The notes under the pieces were generated by a model that did no database searches, had not been told where the DNA came from, and saw nothing but the letters and a program-made list of their open reading frames with translations. This document shows positions 1 through 6,361 of a DNA stretch of 10,605 nt, piece after piece. This DNA is from JBBRHH01 sp038222915 (GTDB taxonomy: Bacteria; Planctomycetota; Phycisphaerae; Tepidisphaerales; Tepidisphaeraceae), in contig JBBRHH010000173.1 in the NCBI GenBank assembly GCA_038222915.1, positions 1-10,605 on the forward strand, written 5' to 3'. Every line of letters begins with the position of its first letter. Position 1 is the stretch's first letter. Made by a program: the position numbers and the translations under genes.

Positions 1-2061
1 GAGCTCAGGCGTTCGGGCCATGACGCGAAGCGACTTGTCCTGAACGCCAAACTGGTCCATCGGAAAGTTGACGAAGCCCAGCTTCAGCGCCGGCGAGTCG
101 TCTTTCACGCGACAGTCGCCCTCAGCGGGGTTGATGAACTGGGCGTCGGCCATCTGTGAATGTTCGTCACGCCCGCTTTGCTTCTGGAGTTCGACAGCGG
201 GGGCAATCTTGCTCTGGCCCAGCACGTGGAAAAGGTTGTAGTCGATCTCCTTGCCCCACGGCGTCGGGACGCCGATCGGCTCGTAATGCTTGAATACAAT
301 GTTGCGGCGGAAGATGTCTTCGCTCCCCTTGAACCAGACGTGTGGGTGGAAGGAGTTGTTGACGATCACGTTGTTCTCGACGACGCGATAAAAGCCTTCG
401 CGGTTTTTCAGGCCGCCGTTGAGACAGAGGTTGTTGCGGATTTCGTAATTGGACGAGCCGTCATCGAGATCAATGTCCCAGCCGTGATCGCAGCGCAGTC
501 GGTTGTTGCGCAGGATGGTAGTTTTGACGGCGTCGAGTTTGGGCAGGTCCTGGTTGTCGCCCTGGCTGATCTTGTTGGGATCGGCGTGGCCAAGATTCCA
601 GAAACGGTCGCGGCCCCAGGAGTTGAACGAGCCGTGATCGCCCGTCTCCATGACGGTATCGAAGAGGTCGCAAAACTCGATGAGATGGCCGCCCCAGCAG
701 CCGTCGCCGATGTTGATGGCCGCGCGGGGGCAATCGTAGATCGAGCAGTGGCGGACGGTGATGCCCTGTGCCATCTCAATCTCCACGCCGGTGGTCTGTT
801 TTTCGGTTCGGCCAACGAGGTGGATCAGGCAGTCTTCGACGATGCAGTCGGCCGGGTAGTTGCTGGTCTTCGGGCCGGGCGTGCGGTCGATGTCTTTGAT
901 GTCCTGCCCTCGGCCGACATCGGTCAGGCCGCTGCGGACGGCGTTGGGATCGCCGACGAAGCAGACGCCGCTGGCACCCGATTTGAAGATATGGCAGCGG
1001 GCGACAAGAAGGCGGCGGTTGTAGTTGCTGGCGAAGATGGCGTTGCCGCCGAGCTGGTCGAGCAGGCAGTCTTCGACGGCACAGTCTTCGGTACCGGTCA
1101 AGAAGATCGCCCCACCGCGGTAGATGGTCCAGTCACTGCGAAGAAGCGGCTCGCGCGTTTCCATAAAGGTGCGCGCGGCATGGCGGAAGGTGAGGCCCTG
1201 GAATCGGATGAATTTGACGGGATTGTCGGCCGTGCCTTTCACGCCGATCAGGTGCTTCAGCCGCACTGATTCGACGACGGCCGCTGAGAGCTCGAGGCCT
1301 TTGGGCGGATAGAAATACAGCACATGATTCTTGGCATCATGGAACCACTCGCCGGGCGCGTCGAGTTCTTCGAAGACGTTTTCGACGAAGCGAATACTGC
1401 CGTGCATGCCGGAAGGCCGATTGGTTTGCCAGCCACCCTCATACTTCAACTTCCCGGCCGCGTCTTTCCCGGTGATCAAATAGTGCAGACTGCCCCACAT
1501 CGCGCCATGCATGGCGTGGATATACCCGCCGGCCGGATTGGCCCAGCGGGCCACGCGCGCCGGAGCGATGCAGTCGGCCGAGGCGCCGTTGAAGTATTGC
1601 GCCTTGGGATCAAAGTTGGGATAACGGGCGAGGATCTGGCGTTCGCCGTTCACGAATAGCTCATCGGTGGTGAAATCGGCCGGGACCGCGGCTTTCATGA
1701 TGCCGTCGCGATACGGTTCCCATTTGAGGTTGAGCTTCTGGCCGCCGCTGACAATGGGTTTCTCGCCGGGCGCGGCGGCATAGGTGACGGGGGCGGCTTC
1801 CGTCCCGGAATCTTCTGGAGTGAGGAGGAGGGTTTCGGGCAGGTAATAGGTGCCGGCGTGGACGAGAATGGTGACGGGGCCAGCGGCTTTGGCGGCGCGG
1901 GCTGCGGTGCGCGCGGCTGTCAGCGTCAGTAACGGTTTTTCGACGGTGCCGGGGTTTGCGTCGTTCCCGGCCGGGCTGATGTGCAAGTCGGCGGCGGTGG
2001 CCGCGAACGCGACGTTGAGCGATAGCAAGGCGGCTAGAAAAGACGTCGGCCTGACAAGCAT
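1..2061 (-). CDS. Secreted right-handed parallel beta-helix protein, GH141-like (3' end outside window)
   Basis: Reading the minus strand from an ATG at 2061 gives 687 codons with no stop before the window edge, so the C-terminus is missing. A perfect AGGAGG lies 6 nt before the ATG and fixes the start. Residues 1-23 look like a Sec signal peptide (hydrophobic LAALLSLNVAFA, then Ala-rich). Mature residues 26-55 carry LHISPAGNDANPGT...KPLLTLTAAR, the usual opening of secreted beta-helix carbohydrate-active proteins. Next comes GTYYLPETLLLTPEDSG and an inserted domain (about 130-260, with MHGAMWGSLHY). The coils follow, with repeated short units such as CAVEDCLLD, CIVEDCLIH and ITVRHCSIYDC between about 285 and 590. 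The closing part has TGDHGSFNSWGRDRFW (about 473-488) and an Asp-rich patch DHGWDIDLDDGS (525-536), good candidates for the active site. From memory this resembles GH141 (known members are an alpha-L-fucosidase and a xylanase), but a pectate-lyase-like or uncharacterised beta-helix family is possible. The end SPALKLGFVNFPMDQFG suggests few residues are missing. It is the last of three minus-strand genes. Confidence 0.88.
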   Translation of the reverse strand, partial: MLVRPTSFLAALLSLNVAFAATAADLHISPAGNDANPGTVEKPLLTLTAARTAARAAKAAGPVTILVHAGTYYLPETLLLTPEDSGTEAAPVTYAAAPGEKPIVSGGQKLNLKWEPYRDGIMKAAVPADFTTDELFVNGERQILARYPNFDPKAQYFNGASADCIAPARVARWANPAGGYIHAMHGAMWGSLHYLITGKDAAGKLKYEGGWQTNRPSGMHGSIRFVENVFEELDAPGEWFHDAKNHVLYFYPPKGLELSAAVVESVRLKHLIGVKGTADNPVKFIRFQGLTFRHAARTFMETREPLLRSDWTIYRGGAIFLTGTEDCAVEDCLLDQLGGNAIFASNYNRRLLVARCHIFKSGASGVCFVGDPNAVRSGLTDVGRGQDIKDIDRTPGPKTSNYPADCIVEDCLIHLVGRTEKQTTGVEIEMAQGITVRHCSIYDCPRAAINIGDGCWGGHLIEFCDLFDTVMETGDHGSFNSWGRDRFWNLGHADPNKISQGDNQDLPKLDAVKTTILRNNRLRCDHGWDIDLDDGSSNYEIRNNLCLNGGLKNREGFYRVVENNVIVNNSFHPHVWFKGSEDIFRRNIVFKHYEPIGVPTPWGKEIDYNLFHVLGQSKIAPAVELQKQSGRDEHSQMADAQFINPAEGDCRVKDDSPALKLGFVNFPMDQFGVQDKSLRVMARTPEL

Positions 2062-2067
2062 CGGAAT

Positions 2068-2073
2068 CCTCCT
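2068..2073 (-). promoter_or_regulatory. Shine-Dalgarno AGGAGG of the beta-helix gene
   Basis: The minus strand reads AGGAGG followed by ATTCCG and then the ATG at 2061. A full six-base match with a 6-nt spacer sets the start of the beta-helix gene. The wider leader resembles that of the small secreted gene at 4903. Confidence 0.85.
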
Positions 2074-2123
2074 GCAGATGCGGGCACGCTATGGTGACCT
2101 GCTGCGATGAGCAAGCTCGTGGG

Positions 2124-3830
2124 CTATTCGCGTCCGACCTTTCCATCGCCGGAAATTTCCGTGACTTCCACGGAATGGAAGATGATGCCCGAAGAGCAAC
2201 TGCCGATGCCAAGATGTTCCGGATGCTTCAACTGGCGAGCATCCCACATGTCCAGGTTTGCGTAATCGGTGGGGTAATCGAGGACAACTTTGTCATCGAT
2301 GTACGTCTTGATATTTCCTTTGCGGATCTGAATCAGCACGTTATGCCGCTGCCCGATCAGGAAAGAATTCGTTACCTTTGCAGTGGATGGCCCCGAAGTC
2401 TCGTGATAAGCCTTGCCCGCCACTCGATCCAGGCCGCATCGACCGCCATCGTGCGGATCCATGCAGAACGCGAAATCCCGACGTCCGTGTGTTAGCAGCA
2501 GGTCGATTGAATCCTGTCCGCGGGTGCGGGTGAAACTTACGCGAAAGTCGTATTCCTCGGGTGGAATGTAGGGAAGCTCCAAGTCAGCGTTGCTGCCCTG
2601 AGGAACTTCACAAACGTATGCATTCTTGTCACGTGTCCATTTTCCCCGGACAACGTCCTTGTCCAGATCGACCAGCGCCAACAGATCCACGGGGCGTGCC
2701 GGCACGAGCGCGCGTAACGCAACATGCGCTTCCGCGATGCGCTTTTCAGTAGTGGCTTTTGCCAGTCCAGTGATGCCAGGCATGGCAGTCTGGTAGAGGC
2801 TCGCGGCATGGTCCATGACCCGGGCCTTGTTCAGCCCGGACTGGCTGTCGCTGTATTGCCACCAGGCATCTGCGAGTGAAACCAAATCGGCGGCGGCTTC
2901 GGGCCTGGCTATTTCCTGCCTGGCAAGCCCGGCCAGCTTCGCGTCGGAACTTTTGGCGATGTAAGTGAGACCCGCGTCCCAATTGCCCCGAGTGAAGCAT
3001 TGGTAGCGGCCGACGACGGCATTGGCGGCGGGATCCTCCGGCTCGGTGGCGAGCTTCTTCGCGGCCACCGACATCTGGAGATAATCCTGCTGCAGTTTGT
3101 GAAGTTCGGTAATGCGGGTTTGAACGGTGAGCTTCATCGCCGGAATGGCCGCGGCGCTTTTCTGAAGAGCGGTTGCGACGCGGGCTTCGGTATCAAAATC
3201 GTCGGTTGCTTCCAATTGCCCAAGCAGTTTCAGCCCGGACTGAACATTTTCCGTTGCAAGCGGCGAGGTGTCGGCTTTGATATTCGCCTTGATCGCGGCG
3301 TCCGCTTTGACAGCCAATGCGTCCACTTCAAAACTCTTCGCCATGGCATCGGCGGCCGTGAAACAGAGGAGCAGGCTGCCACCTTCTCGCGCGGCATCGA
3401 TTGCGCCGCCGAGCACAACAAATTGGTCGGCGGGGTTGTCGCTCGCTTTGTCCGACTGGGCGATCAATTTCTCGGCCAGCGCGCGCCGCGCAGGCGCGGT
3501 GTGATCTGTGAGATCCTTGGAGAAAACTTCTGCCATCAACTTTCGCGATTTGGCCTGATCGGGCTTGGAAGGAATGGGATGACGGACCGGTTCAACGACT
3601 GGTGTCACCGGGTCACGGTGCACAGGCACATCCGGCGCCACGGAAACTGGAGGAGTTGGAAGCGTTGATTTGGGTGATGCTGGTTTTGTGGCCGGCAAAG
3701 GCTTGATCGACTCAGGTCGAACCGCCTTTGGCGCGGGCGGCGTCCAATCGTCGTCGAAGATATTTCCGGCGTTTGCTGAACCGCCCACCAACCATAAGAG
3801 CAGGCTGGCCCGAATCAGGATGTGTTGCAT
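2124..3830 (-). CDS. Secreted planctomycete-type mosaic protein: Pro-rich linker, helical region, jelly-roll C-terminus
   Basis: 568 residues, function unknown. The frame extends to a TTG at 3866, but the ATG at 3830 begins directly with a signal peptide (MQHILIRASLLLWLVGGSANA), so I place the start there. No clear Shine-Dalgarno precedes it. Visible order: signal peptide 1-21; Pro-rich low-complexity linker about 28-90; a helical region about 95-370 with DPADQF-like and GNWDAGLTYIAKSSDAKLAGLA (283-304) and ADAWWQYSD (320-328) segments, which I recognise as recurring in planctomycete exported proteins; and a beta-rich C-terminal domain about 385-560 (YDFRVSFTR, HNVLIQIRKGNIKTYIDDK, HLGIGSCSSGIIFHSVEV) that looks like a concanavalin/LamG-type or DUF1080-type jelly roll. 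Such folds often bind glycans, but no catalytic residue can be assigned. It starts 58 nt after the M48 gene and ends 62 nt before the beta-helix gene. A role in surface glycan binding is inference only. Confidence 0.85.
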   Translation of the reverse strand: MQHILIRASLLLWLVGGSANAGNIFDDDWTPPAPKAVRPESIKPLPATKPASPKSTLPTPPVSVAPDVPVHRDPVTPVVEPVRHPIPSKPDQAKSRKLMAEVFSKDLTDHTAPARRALAEKLIAQSDKASDNPADQFVVLGGAIDAAREGGSLLLCFTAADAMAKSFEVDALAVKADAAIKANIKADTSPLATENVQSGLKLLGQLEATDDFDTEARVATALQKSAAAIPAMKLTVQTRITELHKLQQDYLQMSVAAKKLATEPEDPAANAVVGRYQCFTRGNWDAGLTYIAKSSDAKLAGLARQEIARPEAAADLVSLADAWWQYSDSQSGLNKARVMDHAASLYQTAMPGITGLAKATTEKRIAEAHVALRALVPARPVDLLALVDLDKDVVRGKWTRDKNAYVCEVPQGSNADLELPYIPPEEYDFRVSFTRTRGQDSIDLLLTHGRRDFAFCMDPHDGGRCGLDRVAGKAYHETSGPSTAKVTNSFLIGQRHNVLIQIRKGNIKTYIDDKVVLDYPTDYANLDMWDARQLKHPEHLGIGSCSSGIIFHSVEVTEISGDGKVGRE

Positions 3831-3843
3831 GCGAGAAACGTTA

Positions 3844-3858
3844 CCGCTCGTTGAGCGG
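3844..3858 (-). other. Small hairpin in the M48 / mosaic-protein intergenic gap
   Basis: A perfect 6-bp inverted repeat (CCGCTC-AAC-GAGCGG on the minus strand) with a 3-nt loop ends 13 nt before the ATG at 3830. No run of T follows, so it is not a typical intrinsic terminator. It could affect mRNA stability or initiation of the downstream gene, or be chance in GC-rich DNA. Confidence 0.3.
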
Positions 3859-3888
3859 GCGAGCAATAGTCCGCCACGGGTTGTTGCG

Positions 3889-4461
3889 TCAGCGATGCGT
3901 AGAGGCGGTTTTTAGAAGCTCGATGCGATGATCGATGGCGTGGCGGGTGTTACGCAACACGCCACCGCCTTTTTGCACTTTCTCGAGCATGGAGATCATC
4001 GCCGTGGGCGACATGTGTTGCAGCAGGAGCAGTTCAGTCCCGGTCGCGTCGGCGCGCTCCTCAACATCCAGACTTGTCGACGCACCATTCAGTCCAACAA
4101 CGGACTTCAATTGCCCGTCATTGAGCAGATGGCCAAGTTCGTGCGCAATCGCGGCCGAGAGTTCCGCATCCGTTAACGCATTGACAAGACCTCGTGACAG
4201 GAACACATCGCCGTTGGGCCAACTGTACGCGGTGAGTGTGTCGTTGTTCAGGATATGAATGGAGACGGCCCGGCCTTGGCACCCGGAGATGAGCAGACGG
4301 GCGGAGCACTCGACCCGAGACTGCAATGGGCCGGATTCCACGCCGCCGTGGCTTGTCAACCAGTCCGTTGGCGTTGCCCGCGCCGCCTGTTCGCAGGAGG
4401 CGCACCCACCAACAAAGGTCACAAGGATCAGGCCCACAACACTGAGATAACGAGGGTTCAC
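3889..4461 (-). CDS. Compact M48-type zinc metallopeptidase, probable lipoprotein
   Basis: 190 residues from a GTG start at 4461, with a GAGG close upstream. Residues 1-20 form a lipoprotein signal (hydrophobic LSVVGLILVTF, then VGGC), so Cys20 is probably lipidated and the protein membrane-anchored. The M48 signature is clear: WPNGDVFLSRGLVNALTDAE (81-100) leads into the zinc motif HELGH (107-111), and EERADATG (134-141) matches the E-x3-D motif that supplies the third zinc ligand and the nearby Asp. The C-terminal HAIDHRIELL (174-183) corresponds to the family's HP-x4-RI end. Only about 22 residues separate HELGH from the third ligand, less than I would expect in well-known members such as LoiP, BepA or HtpX, and there are no further membrane segments. 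Known relatives degrade misfolded envelope proteins; this one's substrate is unknown. It is the first of three minus-strand genes. I see no convincing promoter in the 107 nt upstream. Confidence 0.88.
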   Translation of the reverse strand: MNPRYLSVVGLILVTFVGGCASCEQAARATPTDWLTSHGGVESGPLQSRVECSARLLISGCQGRAVSIHILNNDTLTAYSWPNGDVFLSRGLVNALTDAELSAAIAHELGHLLNDGQLKSVVGLNGASTSLDVEERADATGTELLLLQHMSPTAMISMLEKVQKGGGVLRNTRHAIDHRIELLKTASTHR

Positions 4462-4500
4462 TGCCCTCGCCAGAACAAAGTTGGTGCCAGCGACTAAACT

Positions 4501-4521
4501 CCGGCTTTTACGCTTAGCCGG
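4501..4521 (-). other. Hairpin in the leader of the M48 gene
   Basis: CCGGCT and AGCCGG form a 6-bp stem around a 9-nt loop, about 40 nt upstream of the GTG at 4461 and downstream of the neighbouring terminator. No T tract follows on either strand. Its role is unknown and chance is possible. Confidence 0.25.
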
Positions 4522-4568
4522 TGACGAATGAACCGCTATTCGTGGTAAACGTGCTTAATTTGCGCGCG

Positions 4569-4613
4569 AAAAAAAAGCCGCCGGCTCTTTCGCTTTGTGC
4601 GAGAGCCGGCGGC
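4569..4613 (-). terminator. Strong intrinsic terminator of the small secreted-protein gene
   Basis: A perfect 12-bp inverted repeat (GCCGCCGGCTCT and its complement at 4577-4588 and 4602-4613) encloses a 13-nt loop. On the minus strand it is followed at once by eight T (A at 4569-4576 on the plus strand). It lies 17 nt after the stop codon at 4631. There is no T tract on the other side, so it acts only on minus-strand transcripts. It separates the small gene from the M48 gene, which therefore needs its own promoter or read-through. Confidence 0.93.
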
Positions 4614-4630
4614 ATCTTCGCGTGTGCTGC

Positions 4631-4903
4631 TCAATCGGCCTGGGCAATCCAGACCATCTGCCCCTGGCCCATTTGCTTCTGGACGAGGCGGACGGGGCGC
4701 GTGTTGTTGTCGCGGCCCGTCAAGGCATTGGGAGAGGCGGTTACGGTCGGAACAGGCAGATAATAACTGCCGCCCTGACCGGCCTGGAAGCTGACCGTTT
4801 GCGATGCGTAGGGCGCACCCTCGATCGTGTTGGAACCGGCCATTACGAGAACAGGAGCGGCCAAGGCCGCGATCGCACCAAGAATCATTGAACGCTTGAA
4901 CAT
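4631..4903 (-). CDS. Small secreted protein of unknown function (90 aa)
   Basis: The ATG at 4903 is chosen because GGAGG (4910-4914) sits 6 nt before it and because the protein then begins with a textbook signal peptide: MFKRS, a hydrophobic stretch MILGAIAALAAPVLV, then MAG with cleavage probably after about residue 22. Longer in-frame starts up to 5008 would put unrelated sequence before the signal. The mature part, about 68 residues, is polar and rich in Gln, Gly, Thr and Ser (SFQAGQGGSYYLPVP, QKQMGQGQMVWIAQAD) with no Cys, so no disulfides or lipidation. I do not recognise the family. It stands alone with its own strong ribosome site and terminator, which suggests a well-expressed single-gene transcript. 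Possible roles include a surface or periplasmic structural component, but nothing in the sequence shows which. Confidence 0.78.
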   Translation of the reverse strand: MFKRSMILGAIAALAAPVLVMAGSNTIEGAPYASQTVSFQAGQGGSYYLPVPTVTASPNALTGRDNNTRPVRLVQKQMGQGQMVWIAQAD

Positions 4904-4909
4904 GACAAT

Positions 4910-4914
4910 CCTCC
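4910..4914 (-). promoter_or_regulatory. Shine-Dalgarno GGAGG of the small secreted-protein gene
   Basis: The minus strand reads GGAGG, then ATTGTC, then the ATG at 4903. The 6-nt spacer is near ideal and decides this start over the longer in-frame candidates. Confidence 0.85.
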
Positions 4915-4973
4915 GCAGGATGTAAGCCATCGACACCAGGGCCAATCCACAGTGCTTCAGTGGCTCTGCACAT

Positions 4974-5001
4974 ATTAAAGGCGCAGTGGGGGGACAGTCT
5001 T
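4974..5001 (-). promoter_or_regulatory. Candidate promoter of the small secreted-protein gene
   Basis: The minus strand shows TTTAAT (4979-4974; five of six matches to a sigma-70 -10 box) and, 16 nt upstream, AAGACT (5001-4996; three of six to a -35 box). This would give a leader of about 60 nt. The -35 match is weak, so this is tentative. Confidence 0.25.
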
Positions 5002-5057
5002 CCCACATAATGAATATTTAAACGAATCGCATCGGCTGCATATGTCGTGAAGAACTA

Positions 5058-5063
5058 TATAAT
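5058..5063 (+). promoter_or_regulatory. Candidate -10 box for the propeller operon
   Basis: An exact TATAAT lies 35 nt before the ATG at 5099, predicting a leader of about 30 nt. No good -35 hexamer is seen at 15-19 nt spacing and there is no TG extension, so an activator or another sigma factor may be needed if this is real. It lies in the 195-nt region between divergent genes, where a promoter is expected. Confidence 0.4.
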
Positions 5064-5098
5064 CCGACCGGCCGTCCCTTTCATATCGAGGCTCTCAC

Positions 5099-6361
5099 AT
5101 GCATCCACGCTATTCCGCCGTCCTATCCTGGAGTCTGCTTCTTGTGGCCGGGCTGTGTGGATCTGCCGGCGCAGCGGATTGGCCGGTGTTTAGAGGACCG
5201 GAGCGGACGGGATTGTGCGATGACCCGAAGCTGCCGCTGGAGTGGGGCAAGGACAAGAACATCAAGTGGAGTGCGGCCTTGCCGTCGCCAGGCAACAGCA
5301 GCCCGATTGTTTCAGGCGGGCGCGTGTTCGTCAGCTGCGCACAGGACAAGAAGGGGAAGGGCCGAAGCCTGTTCTGTTTCGATCGCACTTCCGGGAAACA
5401 GTTGTGGGTAAAGACTGTGGAGTATGCCGGCAACGAGCCGAGCCACGATGCGAACCCCTATTGCGGATCGACGCCGGCGGCGGATGGCGAGCGGGTGGTG
5501 GTGTGGCATGGGTCGGCCGGGCTGCATTGCTATGACTACGAGGGAAAGGAACTGTGGTCGCGCGACCTGGGAGAGTTCAAGCATATCTGGGGTTACGCGG
5601 CCTCGCCCATCTTTTATGGCGATTCCATCATTCTCAACTGTGGGCCAGGGACGCGAAGCTTTCTGATCGCGGTGAACCGGCGCGATGGCAAGACCCTCTG
5701 GCAAACCGAAGAGCCGGGCGGCGCCGACAACGAAAGTCCAAAGACGCACACCTGGCTCGGATCGTGGACGACGCCCATCGTGGTGAAGTCAGATGGGAAG
5801 GATGTGCTGGTGCTGACGATGCCGTCGCACGTGAATGCGTACGACCCGGCCACGGGGAAGATTGTCTGGACGTGCGAAGGGACCGGGCCGCTTTCGTATG
5901 CGGATGCGATGGAGGCCGATGGGACGATAGTGGCGATGGCCGGCTATGCGGGTGCCGCCATCGGATTCAAGCCGGGCGGGATGGGAGACATCACCACCAG
6001 CGCGCGGCTCTGGCGCGAGACGGCAAAAATCCCGCAGCGCATCGGGACCGGCGTCGTCGTCGGAAAATACCTGTACATGGTGAGTGAGCCGGGATTTCAG
6101 TGCATCGAAATTGAAACGGGCAAGGAGATGTGGCGGCACTATCCCGGCGGGCGGTTCTGGAGTTCGCTGGTGGGGACCAGCAAGCGCGTATACGCAACGA
6201 GCCAGGGTGGCGATACGGTTGTCTTCAGTCCCGATCCAAAAGAGTACAAGGAGCTGGCGGTGAATAGTGTTGGAGAGGGAACCAACGCGACGCTGGCGCT
6301 TTCAAACGGCCAGATCTTTCTCCGGACGTATACCCACCTCTATTGCATTGAGGAGAAATGA
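5099..6361 (+). CDS. Secreted PQQ-like beta-propeller repeat protein
   Basis: 420 residues. The ATG at 5099 follows a GAGG (5088-5091) with a 7-nt spacer. Residues 1-26 are a signal peptide (SLLLVAGLCGSAGA), and the mature protein opens with DWPVFRGPERTG, the usual start of planctomycete propellers of the BamB/PQQ-like class. The blade-closing motif recurs at least five times: TSGKQLW (about 97-103), EGKELW (148-153), DGKTLW (196-201), TGKIVW (252-257) and TGKEMW (340-345), consistent with a propeller of up to eight blades. There is no haem motif and no quinoprotein dehydrogenase signature, so the family name does not imply PQQ binding or redox activity. Known relatives are scaffolds or have no known role. 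It is the first gene of a probable plus-strand operon, and its stop overlaps the next start as ATGA. Confidence 0.9.
   Translation: MHPRYSAVLSWSLLLVAGLCGSAGAADWPVFRGPERTGLCDDPKLPLEWGKDKNIKWSAALPSPGNSSPIVSGGRVFVSCAQDKKGKGRSLFCFDRTSGKQLWVKTVEYAGNEPSHDANPYCGSTPAADGERVVVWHGSAGLHCYDYEGKELWSRDLGEFKHIWGYAASPIFYGDSIILNCGPGTRSFLIAVNRRDGKTLWQTEEPGGADNESPKTHTWLGSWTTPIVVKSDGKDVLVLTMPSHVNAYDPATGKIVWTCEGTGPLSYADAMEADGTIVAMAGYAGAAIGFKPGGMGDITTSARLWRETAKIPQRIGTGVVVGKYLYMVSEPGFQCIEIETGKEMWRHYPGGRFWSSLVGTSKRVYATSQGGDTVVFSPDPKEYKELAVNSVGEGTNATLALSNGQIFLRTYTHLYCIEEK

Noticed and set aside
160..1269. 369-codon open frame on the plus strand
   Set aside because: It lies wholly antisense to the beta-helix gene, which has a signal peptide, a strong Shine-Dalgarno and family motifs. 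The translation is repetitive Ala/Val/Asp, as expected from the complement of GC-rich codons.
3831..3866. TTG start adding 12 residues to the mosaic secreted protein
   Set aside because: It would place polar residues ahead of a complete signal peptide that begins at the ATG at 3830.
4987..5005. Hairpin TGGGGGGA-CAG-TCTTCCCA between the divergent genes
   Set aside because: It pairs only with two G-U pairs on the plus strand, upstream of the likely plus-strand promoter, so it would not be transcribed in that sense. The minus strand has mismatches.
4904..5008. Longer N-terminus for the small secreted protein
   Set aside because: The extension has no Shine-Dalgarno support and buries the signal peptide, while the ATG at 4903 has GGAGG at ideal spacing.
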